Shown here: positions 46,421 to 56,493 of the stretch, piece by piece | Position numbering within the stretch: position 1 is the stretch's first letter | Layout: each line of letters begins with the position of its first letter | DNA from: Thozetella sp. PMI_491 | Lineage: Eukaryota; Ascomycota; Sordariomycetes; Chaetosphaeriales; Chaetosphaeriaceae | Length of the DNA stretch: 64,000 bases | Assembly (NCBI GenBank): GCA_021432635.1 | Contig: MU270039.1 | Coordinates: 186,001-250,000 of the forward strand | Reading direction: 5' to 3' | Position numbers and translations under genes: made by a program | Notes under the pieces: model-generated | The model's database searches: none | Told to the model about the DNA's origin: nothing | The model's input: only the letters and a program-made list of their open reading frames with translations

Positions 46421-46635
46421 GTTCTCCCCTAGCCCGATTTAGAGGCAGGTTCTAAGGCAACAGAGTAAAGGGGATGAGCCTCGTTTTGACCGCCCCCAAC
46501 AATTCGCTCCTAACCCGATTTAGAGATAGGGCCGAAGGTAACAGAAGTATACGAGTAGAACAAAGTAGACGAGTAGAACAAAGTAGACGAGCGTCGTCAC
46601 CGTTACCGCATCCAAAAGTTCGCTCCTAACCCGAC
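46421..46635. repeat. Three degenerate dispersed direct repeats
   Basis: Blocks starting at 46421, 46502 and 46617 share CTCC-CTA(G/A)CCCGA, and the first two continue in parallel for about 45 bases (TTTAGAG, then AAGGCAACAGA or AAGGTAACAGA). Spacings are about 81 and 115 bases. This may be an old local duplication or solo fragments of an unnamed element; no coding remains. Confidence 0.6.
46551..46591. repeat. 18-bp tandem repeat
   Basis: ACGAGTAGAACAAAGTAG occurs twice in perfect tandem (46551-46568 and 46569-46586), followed by ACGAG of a third copy. Confidence 0.85.
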
Positions 46636-46688
46636 ACGGAACCATATTCTCCTGAATCAAACTAGTGGTGTGTCCGTCGTCGTACGCC

Positions 46689-47594
46689 TTAGTCATCTGC
46701 GTATACCCCCGCCTCAATGTCCTCGAGCAGCGAGGGATGCTCAGGGACCCAGCCAAGCTCAGCCCGCGTCTGCTCGCTCGAGGTCGGGTTGTCCTCCGCC
46801 AGCGCAAAGGCTGCGAACCCGAAATGCGCCTTGGCCTCCTCGATGGACTTGCTGACTACCGGGATGCCGAGCCGCTTGCCGATGGCCGCCGCAAGGTCCT
46901 TGATCGCGACGCCCTCGTCCGCCACGGCGTGGTACACGCCCCCGGCCCTGCCCTTCTCCAGCACCAGCCGGAACAAGGCCGCGGTGTCGAGCCTGTGCAC
47001 AGCCGGCCACCGGTTCTCCCCCGTGCCGATGTAGGCCGACACGCCCGTCTCGCGCGCCTTGGCCACCGTCATAGCGGTGAAGCCGTGGTCGCCCTCCCCG
47101 TGGTTCGTCGGCGCCAGCCGCACCACGGCGGCTCGCACGCCCTTGTCAGCAAAGCTAAGCGCCAGGCCCTCGCTCGCGCCGCGCGCCGAGCTCACCGGGT
47201 GCGCCAGGTCCGGGCCGTCAGTCTCACGGCCCATTTTGCCGCGCGCTAGCATGAGGGTGCCCGAGGTGATGACGAAGGGCTTGTTGGAGCCCTCGAGGGC
47301 CTGGCCGATAGCCGTGATGGCGGCGCGATCGATCGCGCAGACGCCGGCGTAGTCGGCCATCATCTCCTTGTTCTTGAACGCAAGGTGGATCACGCCGTCG
47401 GCGGCAGCAGCGCCCTTGGCGAGCGAGTCCAAGTCATCCAGATTGCCGCGGTGGACCTCGACGCCCAATGCCTCCAGCGCCGCGGCGCCCTCGTCGTTCC
47501 GTGCAAGGCCCAGCACTTGGTGGCCATGGTCGAGCAGCTGGCGGACCACGGCTTGGCCGATGAAGCCCGATGCGCCAGTGACGAATACCTTCAT
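46689..47594 (-). CDS. NAD(P)-dependent SDR (atypical/extended type)
   Basis: Single exon, 301 residues. The N-terminal Rossmann loop is TGASGFIG (residues 6-13). LARNDEGAAALEALG and HRGNLDDLDSLAKGAAAADG follow, as in atypical short-chain reductases acting on small carbonyls or flavonoid-like substrates. No clear YxxxK is seen at the usual place; HPVSSARGASEG replaces it, as in some atypical members. The ATG at 47594 is preferred to one 15 bases upstream. Strong GC-ending codon use. Divergent from the second Zn2Cys6 gene (964 bp). Substrate unknown. Confidence 0.88.
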   Translation of the reverse strand: MKVFVTGASGFIGQAVVRQLLDHGHQVLGLARNDEGAAALEALGVEVHRGNLDDLDSLAKGAAAADGVIHLAFKNKEMMADYAGVCAIDRAAITAIGQALEGSNKPFVITSGTLMLARGKMGRETDGPDLAHPVSSARGASEGLALSFADKGVRAAVVRLAPTNHGEGDHGFTAMTVAKARETGVSAYIGTGENRWPAVHRLDTAALFRLVLEKGRAGGVYHAVADEGVAIKDLAAAIGKRLGIPVVSKSIEEAKAHFGFAAFALAEDNPTSSEQTRAELGWVPEHPSLLEDIEAGVYADD

Positions 47595-48558
47595 GATGCG
47601 TGGTATCAATCGGGCGTGAGCTAGAAAAAATATAGAGTAGGACGGGATGAGATGGTGCTGGGAGCTTGTGTGAAACCCTGAAGCTGTTGAACAAGTAGTG
47701 TGCTGCTGGTTTTGATAGGGGTCGAGAAGGAGGAAAGCCAGCTGCTTTATATAGACCTAGAGATTCATGAATGTTACTTCTAGCTAAGGTATCCACAGTG
47801 TTCCAATCACCACAGGGAGGCTATATGAATGCCATCATACCGTCTCGGGCCCTGGGCGTAGTTGTTAGCTCCGGTAGTAGCGTCGAAGCCGTTCTACCAG
47901 CCAATCAAAGGGGGACAATATGCGACAGAAGGAAAGACCTACTACCAGCAGGATACGTGAAAGAATAGGCCCGTCGTCGTCCGTTTCATAAAGTCCGTAC
48001 TTCTCAGCGGTGCGGCTTGGAGACTGGGCTCTGCGGTGGCAGCCATTATTAGTTCTAGAAGTTCTAGACTATCTCAACAGTCAGAGATACGAACCCCACA
48101 AAATGTCTTGCTCAAAGCCCCTCCCGGACTGTCTCGTCTGCAGCACCAATCAGCGTGCGTCGTTATGCGAGATGCGGTTAGCGCGAGATTTAAACGGGGT
48201 TAGTGGCGAGTCCACCGGAGGTAACGGGTGGGACCCTTTACCTTCTCCTGCGGAAAAGCGCTGCAAAGGCCGCTGACGTGACGTCCTCGGCCCCTACTAA
48301 CCTCTTCTCGCCAATTTTTGATCTTGCACGAACTGCATCCTAGACTGCCACTCCTCCCATGCCTGCTGGCCCTCGGTTTTCACTTTCAGCCTCTGTCGTC
48401 ACCGCGAAACAGCATCCGATCTAGCGCCCATCCGAGTACCCAGGTACGGAATTCACGCGGGATTCGCCGCCCGAATCCCGAACCCTGCATTGACTTCTTC
48501 GCGCATAACTCCTTGGGGAGAGACACGTGTTGCACATATCCCATTCTTTGCCTGGACC
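47595..48558. other. Divergent promoter region
   Basis: 964 bp between the divergent SDR and Zn2Cys6 genes. No gene is supported. Confidence 0.5.
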
Positions 48559-49950
48559 ATGGCGACCACTTTAGCCCCAAGTAGGTCCCAAGCCCTCCGG
48601 TCACGTAGGTCGAGGCGGGGCTGCCGAAACTGCAAGCTTCGGAAGGTGAAGGTACCGTGCCTACTCCTCCCTTGGAGCTGCCCTCCACTGACCCGCCATT
48701 GTGCGACTAGTGTGACGAGACTCGGCCATATTGTCAGAGCTGTCGGAGCTTCGGGGTGGTCTGCAACTTCGCAGCTGACGTCCCGGACCTGCAACTGTCG
48801 GCCGAGGCTCAGCCGCAGTGGAAGGTGCCAGGCGACGGCGCCGTGGCGACGAGGAGCACACTCAGGCCGCCCCGCCCACCTCTCAAGCTGCCGATCATGA
48901 CCGTCGTTGCCACGGATGTCTCCACGACCTCGATCGAGCTGGACGCATCCAGCACTAGACTCCTCTACTGGTTTCGCCTCTGGATGGCCTCCAATTGGGG
49001 CGTCGCTATGGACAATTCCATGCGACTAGCACACCAGGTAGGCACCAGGTTGATCTTGACCCCGCAGAGAGTCACTGCCGATGGCATTATTCTCACTAGC
49101 CAGTTCCTATTCGAGTACAGCGCATCTCGGCCCGCGCCTTCGACGCCAAGACCTGTCGCTAACACTGCTCTGCTAGCATCCCTTCCTCATGCACGCAGTG
49201 CTCGCCGCCGCGGGTGCGTACGAACGCAAGCTCACCTCCCCGCCCGATCTACCCTCGACGCGGACGATCTCTGAGATGTCGCACTTCTCCCATTGTACCA
49301 CACTCCTTGGCCGAAAGTTGCGTCAGCCTATTCAGCCACAGGACCGCGATGCGCTCTGGGCCACCGCCTCGCTCCTCAGCATCCTGGTGTTTTTGGCCTT
49401 TGACGGTCCGAGTCCCGAAGAGGCTTGGCCATGCAAGGACCAAGATTCTTCCTATCTCGACTGGCTCCGCGCGAGCGACGCTAAATGGGCACTCTGGAAA
49501 CTAACTGACCCGCTGCGTCCGGATAGCATCTTTGCACACATGGCCGACACATATGCGCGGCTACAGGTTCATTCGCCATCGAGCGGCATCGAAGCCGTCG
49601 CACCGAAGCTGGCCCTTCTTTTCGGCCTTGATGAGCGGTCCAGCGCCGCGACCAGTCCGTATTTTGACCCAGTTCACGCTGTGTCGCACTTTGAGGACAC
49701 TGTCGAGGGTCAGTCGACGCTTGGTAAGGCACTGGCCTTTCTCAACCGCTCATCAGGGCCCTTTAAGGCACTCATAGCGCGCAAGGATCCGAGGGCACTA
49801 TTACTGCTTGCCCTGTGGTACAGCCACGCCGGTAAGCTGGTGTGGTGGGTCGAGCTCCGGGGCAGAGTGGAATGCAGAGCGATATGCATGTACCTCCGGC
49901 GACAACCTGAAGTCGACCCTCGCTTGCTGGAGCTTCTCCCTTGCAAGTAG
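48559..49950 (+). CDS. Zn2Cys6 transcription factor, zinc cluster split by an intron
   Basis: Three exons, 397 residues; introns 48652-48710 and 49038-49176 (139 nt, with CTAAC before the acceptor). Splicing restores a complete cluster: cysteines at 22, 25, 32, 39, 42 and 49 (CRNCKLRKVKC and CQSCRSFGVVC). The first intron falls exactly before the third cysteine. Exon 3 opens with HPFLMHAVLAAAGAYERK, the usual block after the linker in Upc2-type or sterol-like C6 factors, and the C-terminal part resembles Fungal_trans_2-like regions. The unspliced frames look broken, but the spliced gene is intact. It may regulate the neighbouring SDR or the methyltransferase; this is inference. Confidence 0.83.
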
Positions 49951-50593
49951 GCGAGAGGATGCTGCCGTATAATCTTTCGGCACAAGCACGCTCGAAATCC
50001 AAGGCCAGCACCGTATAGTCGTCGAGCATACGTCATACATCTTCCTGGGGCAGCTTATCCCATGGACGACAGAGGACTGGTCACTATTTATAGCAAGTAC
50101 CTTTTGTGAGTGCGGTCTGACCTAACTTCGCACGCTTCTCCCTTTCCAGCGCTACGGCGGAAACTCGGCTAGATAGGAGACCCAACAACTTGGACGCAGG
50201 CTATCGAAATTATCAATCTGGGTGGTAGGCGACGGTTAGCGAGGCGATGAGTTAGGAACATATTTAGAATCTAACGGCTTGCACGCTGGATGGCCCGGGA
50301 ATATTTTAACTTGTAGATGCCATTAATCCATTTGCTAAAGGGTCTATCCACAAAAACCCCGCGCTCATTAGTCTGCAGCTAGCCATGCACCGTTTGGCGT
50401 ACCCCTTTGGGCATACGCGAGACGGTCAGCTTATTTGCAGATTAGACTATCCTAAAAGAGCAAGATACCTTCTGTACAAGCATTACAGACCTTCGCCATG
50501 AGAGTTAACCTCCGAAAGTCCCCTCTCTAAACCCACGCCAAGTTTCCAGACTACTTTTCCCCATCGACCACCGTAACTGATCAGTACGACAAC
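49951..50593. other. Intergenic region
   Basis: 643 bp between two plus-strand genes; no gene is supported. Holds the methyltransferase promoter. Confidence 0.5.
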
Positions 50594-51457
50594 ATGAACT
50601 CAGCTCCCAACCCGGAATACCCAGACTGGCGCCACGCCGCCGAGGCCCGCCGCCTTGAGATTCAGGGCCGGCTCGTTACCGAGGCGCTGGGCGGAAAGCT
50701 CCTGCTGTGCCCCCTGGACCTGTCGCAGCCCACCCTTCGTATTCTCGACTCGGCCACCGCTAACGGCCACTTCCTGTACAGCTTGCGGCAGGAGCTCTCG
50801 CACCCCGATACGGCGACGCTAGTCGGCACCGATATCTCGCCCTTTGTCGACACGCTCGGCCTGCCGGCCAATATTACGCTCCAGAAGCAGGATATCCTGC
50901 AGCCATGGCCGGCTACGTGGACCGGGACTTTCGATCTGGTCCATCAACGCAACGCGCTATCGGTGGCCGGCACTTTTGACCGCGCCGTGGACGCGGTGTG
51001 CGCCATGATTGCCCTGGCGAAGCCGGGTGGCTGGGTACAGCTTGTCGACGGCTCGATGCAGGACGGGCCTATCGAGTCGGCCGACGCACCGGCCACGAAG
51101 CTGTTCAAGGTTATGCGGCAAGGCCTGTCACGTCTCGGCCTGGACACGACGCTGGGCGCTTCTGCTAGCCATATTATGGAGAAGGCGGGCCAAGGTTTAC
51201 TGCATAATTGTGGCTCGAAGACGGGGGTGAGCCCCTTGGGTAAAGGTGCCGCTACACGCGAGCTAGAGGAGCTTGGATACGAACAACTCGAGGGGCTGCA
51301 CAAAAGCGCCGTGGCGGTGCTGCAGAAGCTGCCCGAGGTCGACCGTCCCATGCCCCTTGCCGATCTCGAGGGCCTTCTTCCGGACATATTGGCCCAGGCG
51401 AGACAGGAAGGCAATGTAGGCCTTACTTGGTACGCCGCCTGGGGGCAAAGGATTTGA
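50594..51457 (+). CDS. SAM-dependent methyltransferase, LaeA/GliN-like group
   Basis: Single exon, 287 residues. A Rossmann-like core is visible: ILDSATANGHFLYSLR (motif I region, near residue 50), LVGTDISPF, FDLVHQRNALSVAG (motif IV) and ALAKPGGWVQLVDG. The glycine-rich motif I usually reads DxGxGxG; here it is DSATANG, so SAM binding may be altered although the acidic residue is present. The end YAAWGQRI resembles fungal secondary-metabolism methyltransferases. No signal peptide; cytosolic or nuclear. It could be a small-molecule O- or N-methyltransferase. Family call good, function uncertain. Confidence 0.82.
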   Translation: MNSAPNPEYPDWRHAAEARRLEIQGRLVTEALGGKLLLCPLDLSQPTLRILDSATANGHFLYSLRQELSHPDTATLVGTDISPFVDTLGLPANITLQKQDILQPWPATWTGTFDLVHQRNALSVAGTFDRAVDAVCAMIALAKPGGWVQLVDGSMQDGPIESADAPATKLFKVMRQGLSRLGLDTTLGASASHIMEKAGQGLLHNCGSKTGVSPLGKGAATRELEELGYEQLEGLHKSAVAVLQKLPEVDRPMPLADLEGLLPDILAQARQEGNVGLTWYAAWGQRI

Positions 51458-52381
51458 GACTGTCTCGTTCAACGGTTTCGAGGGGCGGCATGAGGCTGTA
51501 CTTGAGCTGACGCAACCTTGCCTTCCATCAATGATGTTAGGACTGCGAGGTGGGGTTGTGGTGGGTGGCATTGGTTTGTTAGTTTTGTCTGTGCCACAAA
51601 CAAGGACGCATCGAGACGATCTAAACGAGATATACGAAATTGAAGCAAGTTCGAAGTTGAGTCTGGTCTGGTGGTTAAACGAAGTAACTCACCCTAGCGT
51701 CGTTGTTATTATAGGACCTTCTAACACACAAAAGTGACTGCGAAGTTTCTGCCGCTATAAATAGCCCGAAATACAATATAACGCGGCCGCTTTAACCCAT
51801 TTCTACACTGACATCGCGTCAACAATACATAACCTTCCAGTCTCTTAGGTACTGCGTAGATTCACACCCAAGTCAGCGTGCGTGCCATACCCAAATACGA
51901 AGGAGCTTAATAAATATAAGTAATTCACAGTAATATAAGCCTAAGCGAGCCTTTCATCTGGCAGAAGTGTTATAGCGGCCTGTAATATTCCGTCAACCGG
52001 CTCCTCGCTACATAAGTGACGCGTGAAGGTAAATAACTATAAACCCGGCCAGGATAGTGGTGCTGAGGGTACTGTCAGATTTAAAAAGCATAGAGATACC
52101 TTCCGTGGAGATATTCTCAGCGGAAGTGACCCGCTGGTCTATTTATCTGTCTATATCCCCGCTCGCTCGCAGATTTTGTAGGCCGGGCGAGGCCCGAGAA
52201 ATGAACTATAGCCAATGGCACTAGAATAACATAAGGTCCTAGTCGCCGTCTACTATTGCAGAACTTAAACTCTCTCCCTGAATATGCTCATCTCCTGCAG
52301 GTTTAGAAAGGTATTATCGTTACAGCACGGTTGTTTGCGCGCGATGCTACCGGTACGCAAGTGGCCTAAGCCAGTTTTAGG
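51458..52381. other. Intergenic region between convergent genes
   Basis: 924 bp, AT-rich from about 51600 onward; no gene is supported. Confidence 0.5.
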
Positions 52382-55300
52382 TTAACATGAATCTCCGGCC
52401 GTTGTATTACGTTTCAGATAGACACGTACCGGTGTGGCTACAGTAAAGACACTGAGAGCGGACACTGCTGCCGCTGCCGTTGGTGTTGTCGGAAGGCCTG
52501 TAAACCCCGTGATACCCCTTGGTATCGCTGCGACTTGGGGTACCTGGCATGTAATTTCCCAGTTCGTAGCCAGTCGTGGTATGAAGTATCCTTCCTGGGC
52601 TGAAGACCAGCCCGTGCCCTTGCGCGACCGTGCGATAGCGGTCAGCGTCGTTTTCCCATTGAGTGACGATGCCGGACCAGTGATAACGTTATCGGCAATC
52701 AGAATCGACAACAGCCCAGCTGTGAGAGCAGCAGCGGGTGATGTACCGGAGCGGGTAATAAACCTGTCGGTGGATCCAGCCAGCGGGCCGACAATGTTGA
52801 CGCCAATATTATAAAGATCTAGGTAGTGGATACCGTTGCTGGTTGCGAAAGTGCTTCCTTTCCAACGGATGCTGCGCGGAGTCGTCGCGCCCACCATGAT
52901 GTAAGGCGTAGTGATCCCCATGTGTACCTGCGGTGTCCAGCTGTCGATCAGGTTATCCGGGGGGCCGTTATTTCCGTCGTTTCCAGACCCAGAAACAACA
53001 TCTACGTTCGCGGCCGTGAGATGCTGAAGTAATTGCGGAAATGGGTCTGGGTTGGTGCCAAGGCCTGTGGCTAGCTTGCTGCGAAGGAGGTGCCAGGCCA
53101 ATAGAACGACAGCACGGGAGTTCGACCTGGCGGCCTGCAGCGAGACAATCTGGTTGATGGCACGCATCGCAGACCTAGCTGTTGCCACGGTACTGGGGCT
53201 GTCTCGTAACTGTAGCGGAATCATGTTGGCGTCTCGATTGATGCCGCCGAAGAGGCCACCAATAGCGCCGGCCATGCGAGTCCCATGCCCATCGGGATCA
53301 GCCACAGTGGTGATGGGCGTAATGGTCTGCGTAGAGCAATCGTAGCCTTCCGTTACCTTATTAACGCCGTTCACGATGAAGTCCTATCGCCCCGCGGCGT
53401 GGTTAATGCAGGCACCCACAGGGCTCGTGTGACGCCGAATTGGAGAACTAGGGTAGGTGACGTACAGTATGCGCACGGTCAAAGCCACTATCTATGATAT
53501 ACACAGGAACGCTGTTGAGGTGCACGGAGCTGTCGTAATAGTATCTAGCAACATCAAGAACTACAGTGCAGAAAAGTTAGAACTCCGATTCTGATGGTTT
53601 CGGTGTCGGAGATGGCGAAAACTTACAGTTACCTGTCAGTCCAATTTTGGTAAAGAGGCTGTTCATCCACTGTAGATGGAATGGCATATCCGTGTCGCGA
53701 GTATTGAGTCTCGAGATAAGCACCTGGCCGTCGCCGGGAAGGGCTCGCGGCTCGATCGTAACAGTCTCGTTGGGCAACTTATTTGCCTGCGCGATATTCG
53801 CCGTGGAGCCATCCTCTACCCCATCGTCTGGAACCTCTCCATCGTCTTCAAATATTTCGATGGCTGCATCCGGGCACATGCAGGTGACCAAGGGTTCTGC
53901 GTCCAGGAATTCGACAGAGGCTGGGTAAAGCGATGCGTAAATGCTAAAATGGTTCAAAGGCGGGTATTTAATTTCCTCCAGAACCACAGATTGGTCGATT
54001 GTGATCTTGGCAATGATTTTGTCATACTCGAAGCTGCTGATGCTGTCTGAAAACATGACGATGAGCGGAGTCGGGACTCCGGTCGGAGGGTTGACTACCA
54101 CTACAGTTCCGCTACTCGTTGTCGTGGTTCTTGTGGTAGTGGTTGTCGTCGTCGTCGTTGTCGTTGTCCTTGTTGAGCCACCTCCGGGTCCGCCTCCTCC
54201 GGTTTGTAGGGCGACAAGAAATTCCACCAGGGTGCCAATAAATCCAACTCAGCGAGCGGAAGACGTCAGTTACGTAGCATAACTAGTCTCGATAGTGGCA
54301 GGGGAAACAAACTTGTGATGCCTATGTCCCGTATCTAATGTTGGATATTCTTAGCGGCTGAGTTGATGATTGTGGTCTGAGACCGGGTTTATGCTTACCA
54401 ACGCATTAACGTCCGCCACGGTAGCCGCGGTCAGAGGCGCACCGCCGCCGAGATTGAGACGCTGTAGCGTCTGTGCGACGGTCTCCGTACTCGACTCTAG
54501 ATGTCGTCGACGGACACGAGTCAGCTTCATTTCGGAACGATACTGAGGATCTGCTCTCGCGCGGCACACCTATCGTTTCGGCAAGAGTCACAGTATCACT
54601 TGCGATCTAGGATCCGGGGCAGTCAGAACCAGCAGAAGTACGGTAAACATCAGCTATGCTTACTGTCCCAGCCGAGCTAGCAGCCCGCGCACCCTGAAGA
54701 ACGACCTGCGCCTGAGGGCTCACAGCAGTGGCTGAAAAGGTCGTGAGCTCTATGTACTCGGTGATGACCTGCTCTTCTGTCACTGTGGCTCTCTTTTGCA
54801 GGGAATCTCTGGCATGGAGCCAGCGCGCCATTTCGTCGCGTCGAGTCGAAGACGGCTGCTCCGAGACAAAGGTAGAGAGATCTACTAGAAAGTTGTTAAA
54901 CTTGATGAGCCAGTCTCTATAGTTATCCGAAAGCTTTTGGGCCATTGCAATGAGCTGCGCAATAGCAGGAGGAGTGGTACAGCATTCTCCCTCCGGTATG
55001 ATCTTGCCAGGATTGGACCCAGACTTGGTTTCATTTGTGAGGACGCCGCCGATGAAGCAGGAAGAGGTGACCCAATACACTCCGCAGCCAGAAGAGCAGG
55101 CCAGAAAGTTCTTTGAGCTGCAAGCCGTGTGTTAAATATCTCAACCTGGAACATGTCGGAGCAGCTACCAACGAGGAACTCACAGCGTCTGAACCTGGGT
55201 ACCGCTCAGCTGCGGTGATGTGACGCCTGCAGCGCAGAAGTACTGTACTGAACCATAGACGCCACCTTGCTCGACTAGGGAGGTGACTCCATCTGTGCTT

Positions 55301-55512
55301 CCGCCGTAGAGAAGAAAGGAGTCGTATTGGTCAACAGCATCCTGCAGTATATGGGCGTATGATGGAGTGCAAAAGCTGTTCAGCGATGGAGGTCCTGGGA
55401 GGCATGTCGTGGTTCCAGCTGTGCCCTGGGTCATAACAGGGCCAATTCGCCCCAAAAAGAGGACTGCGGCCAAGAGGCTGGGCAGGTACGCCATGACAGG
55501 AAACATTCTCAT
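52382..55512 (-). CDS. Secreted subtilisin-like serine protease (S8) with long N-terminal region
   Basis: Eight exons, 883 residues; introns 55118-55183, 54607-54663, 54497-54569, 54335-54398, 54248-54312, 53561-53632 and 53384-53465. Exon 5 is only 22 nt (54313-54334). All joins are GT-AG and in phase. A signal peptide at residues 1-30 (YLPSLLAAVLFLGRIGPV) precedes a cysteine-containing region, then a Gly/Thr linker coded by 54115-54177, then the protease: Asp542 in YIIDSGF, His583 in DPDGHGTRMAG, oxyanion Asn685 in SGSGNDG and Ser765 in RSGTSPAAA. The triad is complete. It is probably an extracellular protease. Intron 2 contains an in-frame stop, so its retention would give a short secreted form. 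Confidence 0.78.
54115..54177 (-). repeat. Thr/Arg-codon repeat (linker of the subtilase)
   Basis: A tract of ACN-type codons read on the minus strand, encoding mostly threonine, in exon 6 of the subtilase. It forms a flexible, probably O-glycosylated linker, and such tracts commonly vary in length between strains. Confidence 0.75.
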
Positions 55513-56493
55513 CGCACCGGCTACTGTGTTGGGATCATGGTTCCGTGTAACATGGCATGGGCAGGTATATATCTCCAAATCGTAGTGTGCTCTGAGTGAT
55601 AGCTGTGCGGAGCAACTCCAATGATGGGGCTTGCTGCGTAAATAAAAAAGGCAAGGTTTTGCGACATGTGCGGGCGCAGGATTCGGCGCGCATGAATACT
55701 TTCGCATTCTGTCTACCTCTTAAGTTAGCCAATAGCGTAGTGCGCAAGCGAATGATTGTTCAATAGCGTAGATGCTGGTAAGATTAAGGTATACTCTTTA
55801 TACTCTTTTGGGCAGAATGTGTCACAAGATGGAATTCATGCTTGCCCCCTCGGTTCCATAGCTTCGTAAAGTGTGCTGCATGAAAACGATGAATGCACGC
55901 TGTATTGGGAAAGAATACCAGTAGCAACAATAACTAACTATATATAATGGAACTTACCTTCCGCTTCAGAAGATGGTGAGAGCGTTGGCGCAATTTCCGG
56001 GAGCAGGGCGAGGCACATTCACCATGCCATGCTAGAGCCTCTCGCGCGTAGCTTACCCTGGCTACTCGACGTTAGCCTGGCCGCGCCGCACCGCCAAACC
56101 GCAGCGAGCCCTAGCCACTAATTTATACTCGTACAAAACGCCGACAGCTGGTACGACGCCGAATGTGATCAGGCCAGTGATAATGACACCGTAGGCGGTA
56201 GAGAAGGTGTCACGCGAGCCACTCCTAGACAAAGACGCGGCGATATCGATGCCAAACCTAGCACATGATTCAGCATTGGCTGGGAGTGACAACGGGCCTC
56301 CTTGGTGATGAACTACTCGATCGAGACATGCGTTTAAACGTAGACCACGGCGTCGGCTCTCCAATCGACGCACTCAACATCGCTCAAATCTTTCCCATAG
56401 TGCCAGTCTTGTGCCAGGGGCCGTCTACATAATGCTGGTAGCACTGCTAAGATCTGACCCTTATACGCCTTAAAGCCACTTATTCTAAGCACT
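55513..56493. other. Intergenic region
   Basis: 981 bp upstream of the subtilase; no gene is supported. Minus-strand short frames (56062-56373) have no domain. Confidence 0.45.

Larger units (their letters stand above)
45709..46688. other. Intergenic region with repeats
   Basis: About 980 bp between two minus-strand genes. It contains three degenerate copies of a block reading roughly GTTCGCTCCTAACCCGATTTAGAG (46421, 46502 and 46617) and an 18-bp tandem repeat (46551-46586). No gene is supported. Confidence 0.55.

Noticed and set aside
46665-47249. 194-codon frame antisense to the SDR
   Set aside because: Shadow of a GC3-rich gene; Arg/His/Ala-rich product without a domain.
48490-49274. Apparent pseudogene with split zinc-cluster frames
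   Set aside because: Two ordinary introns restore an intact Zn2Cys6 factor.
54607-54609. In-frame TAG in the subtilase, first taken for a nonsense mutation
   Set aside because: It is the last base triplet of a 57-nt GT-AG intron; splicing removes it and gives a continuous product.
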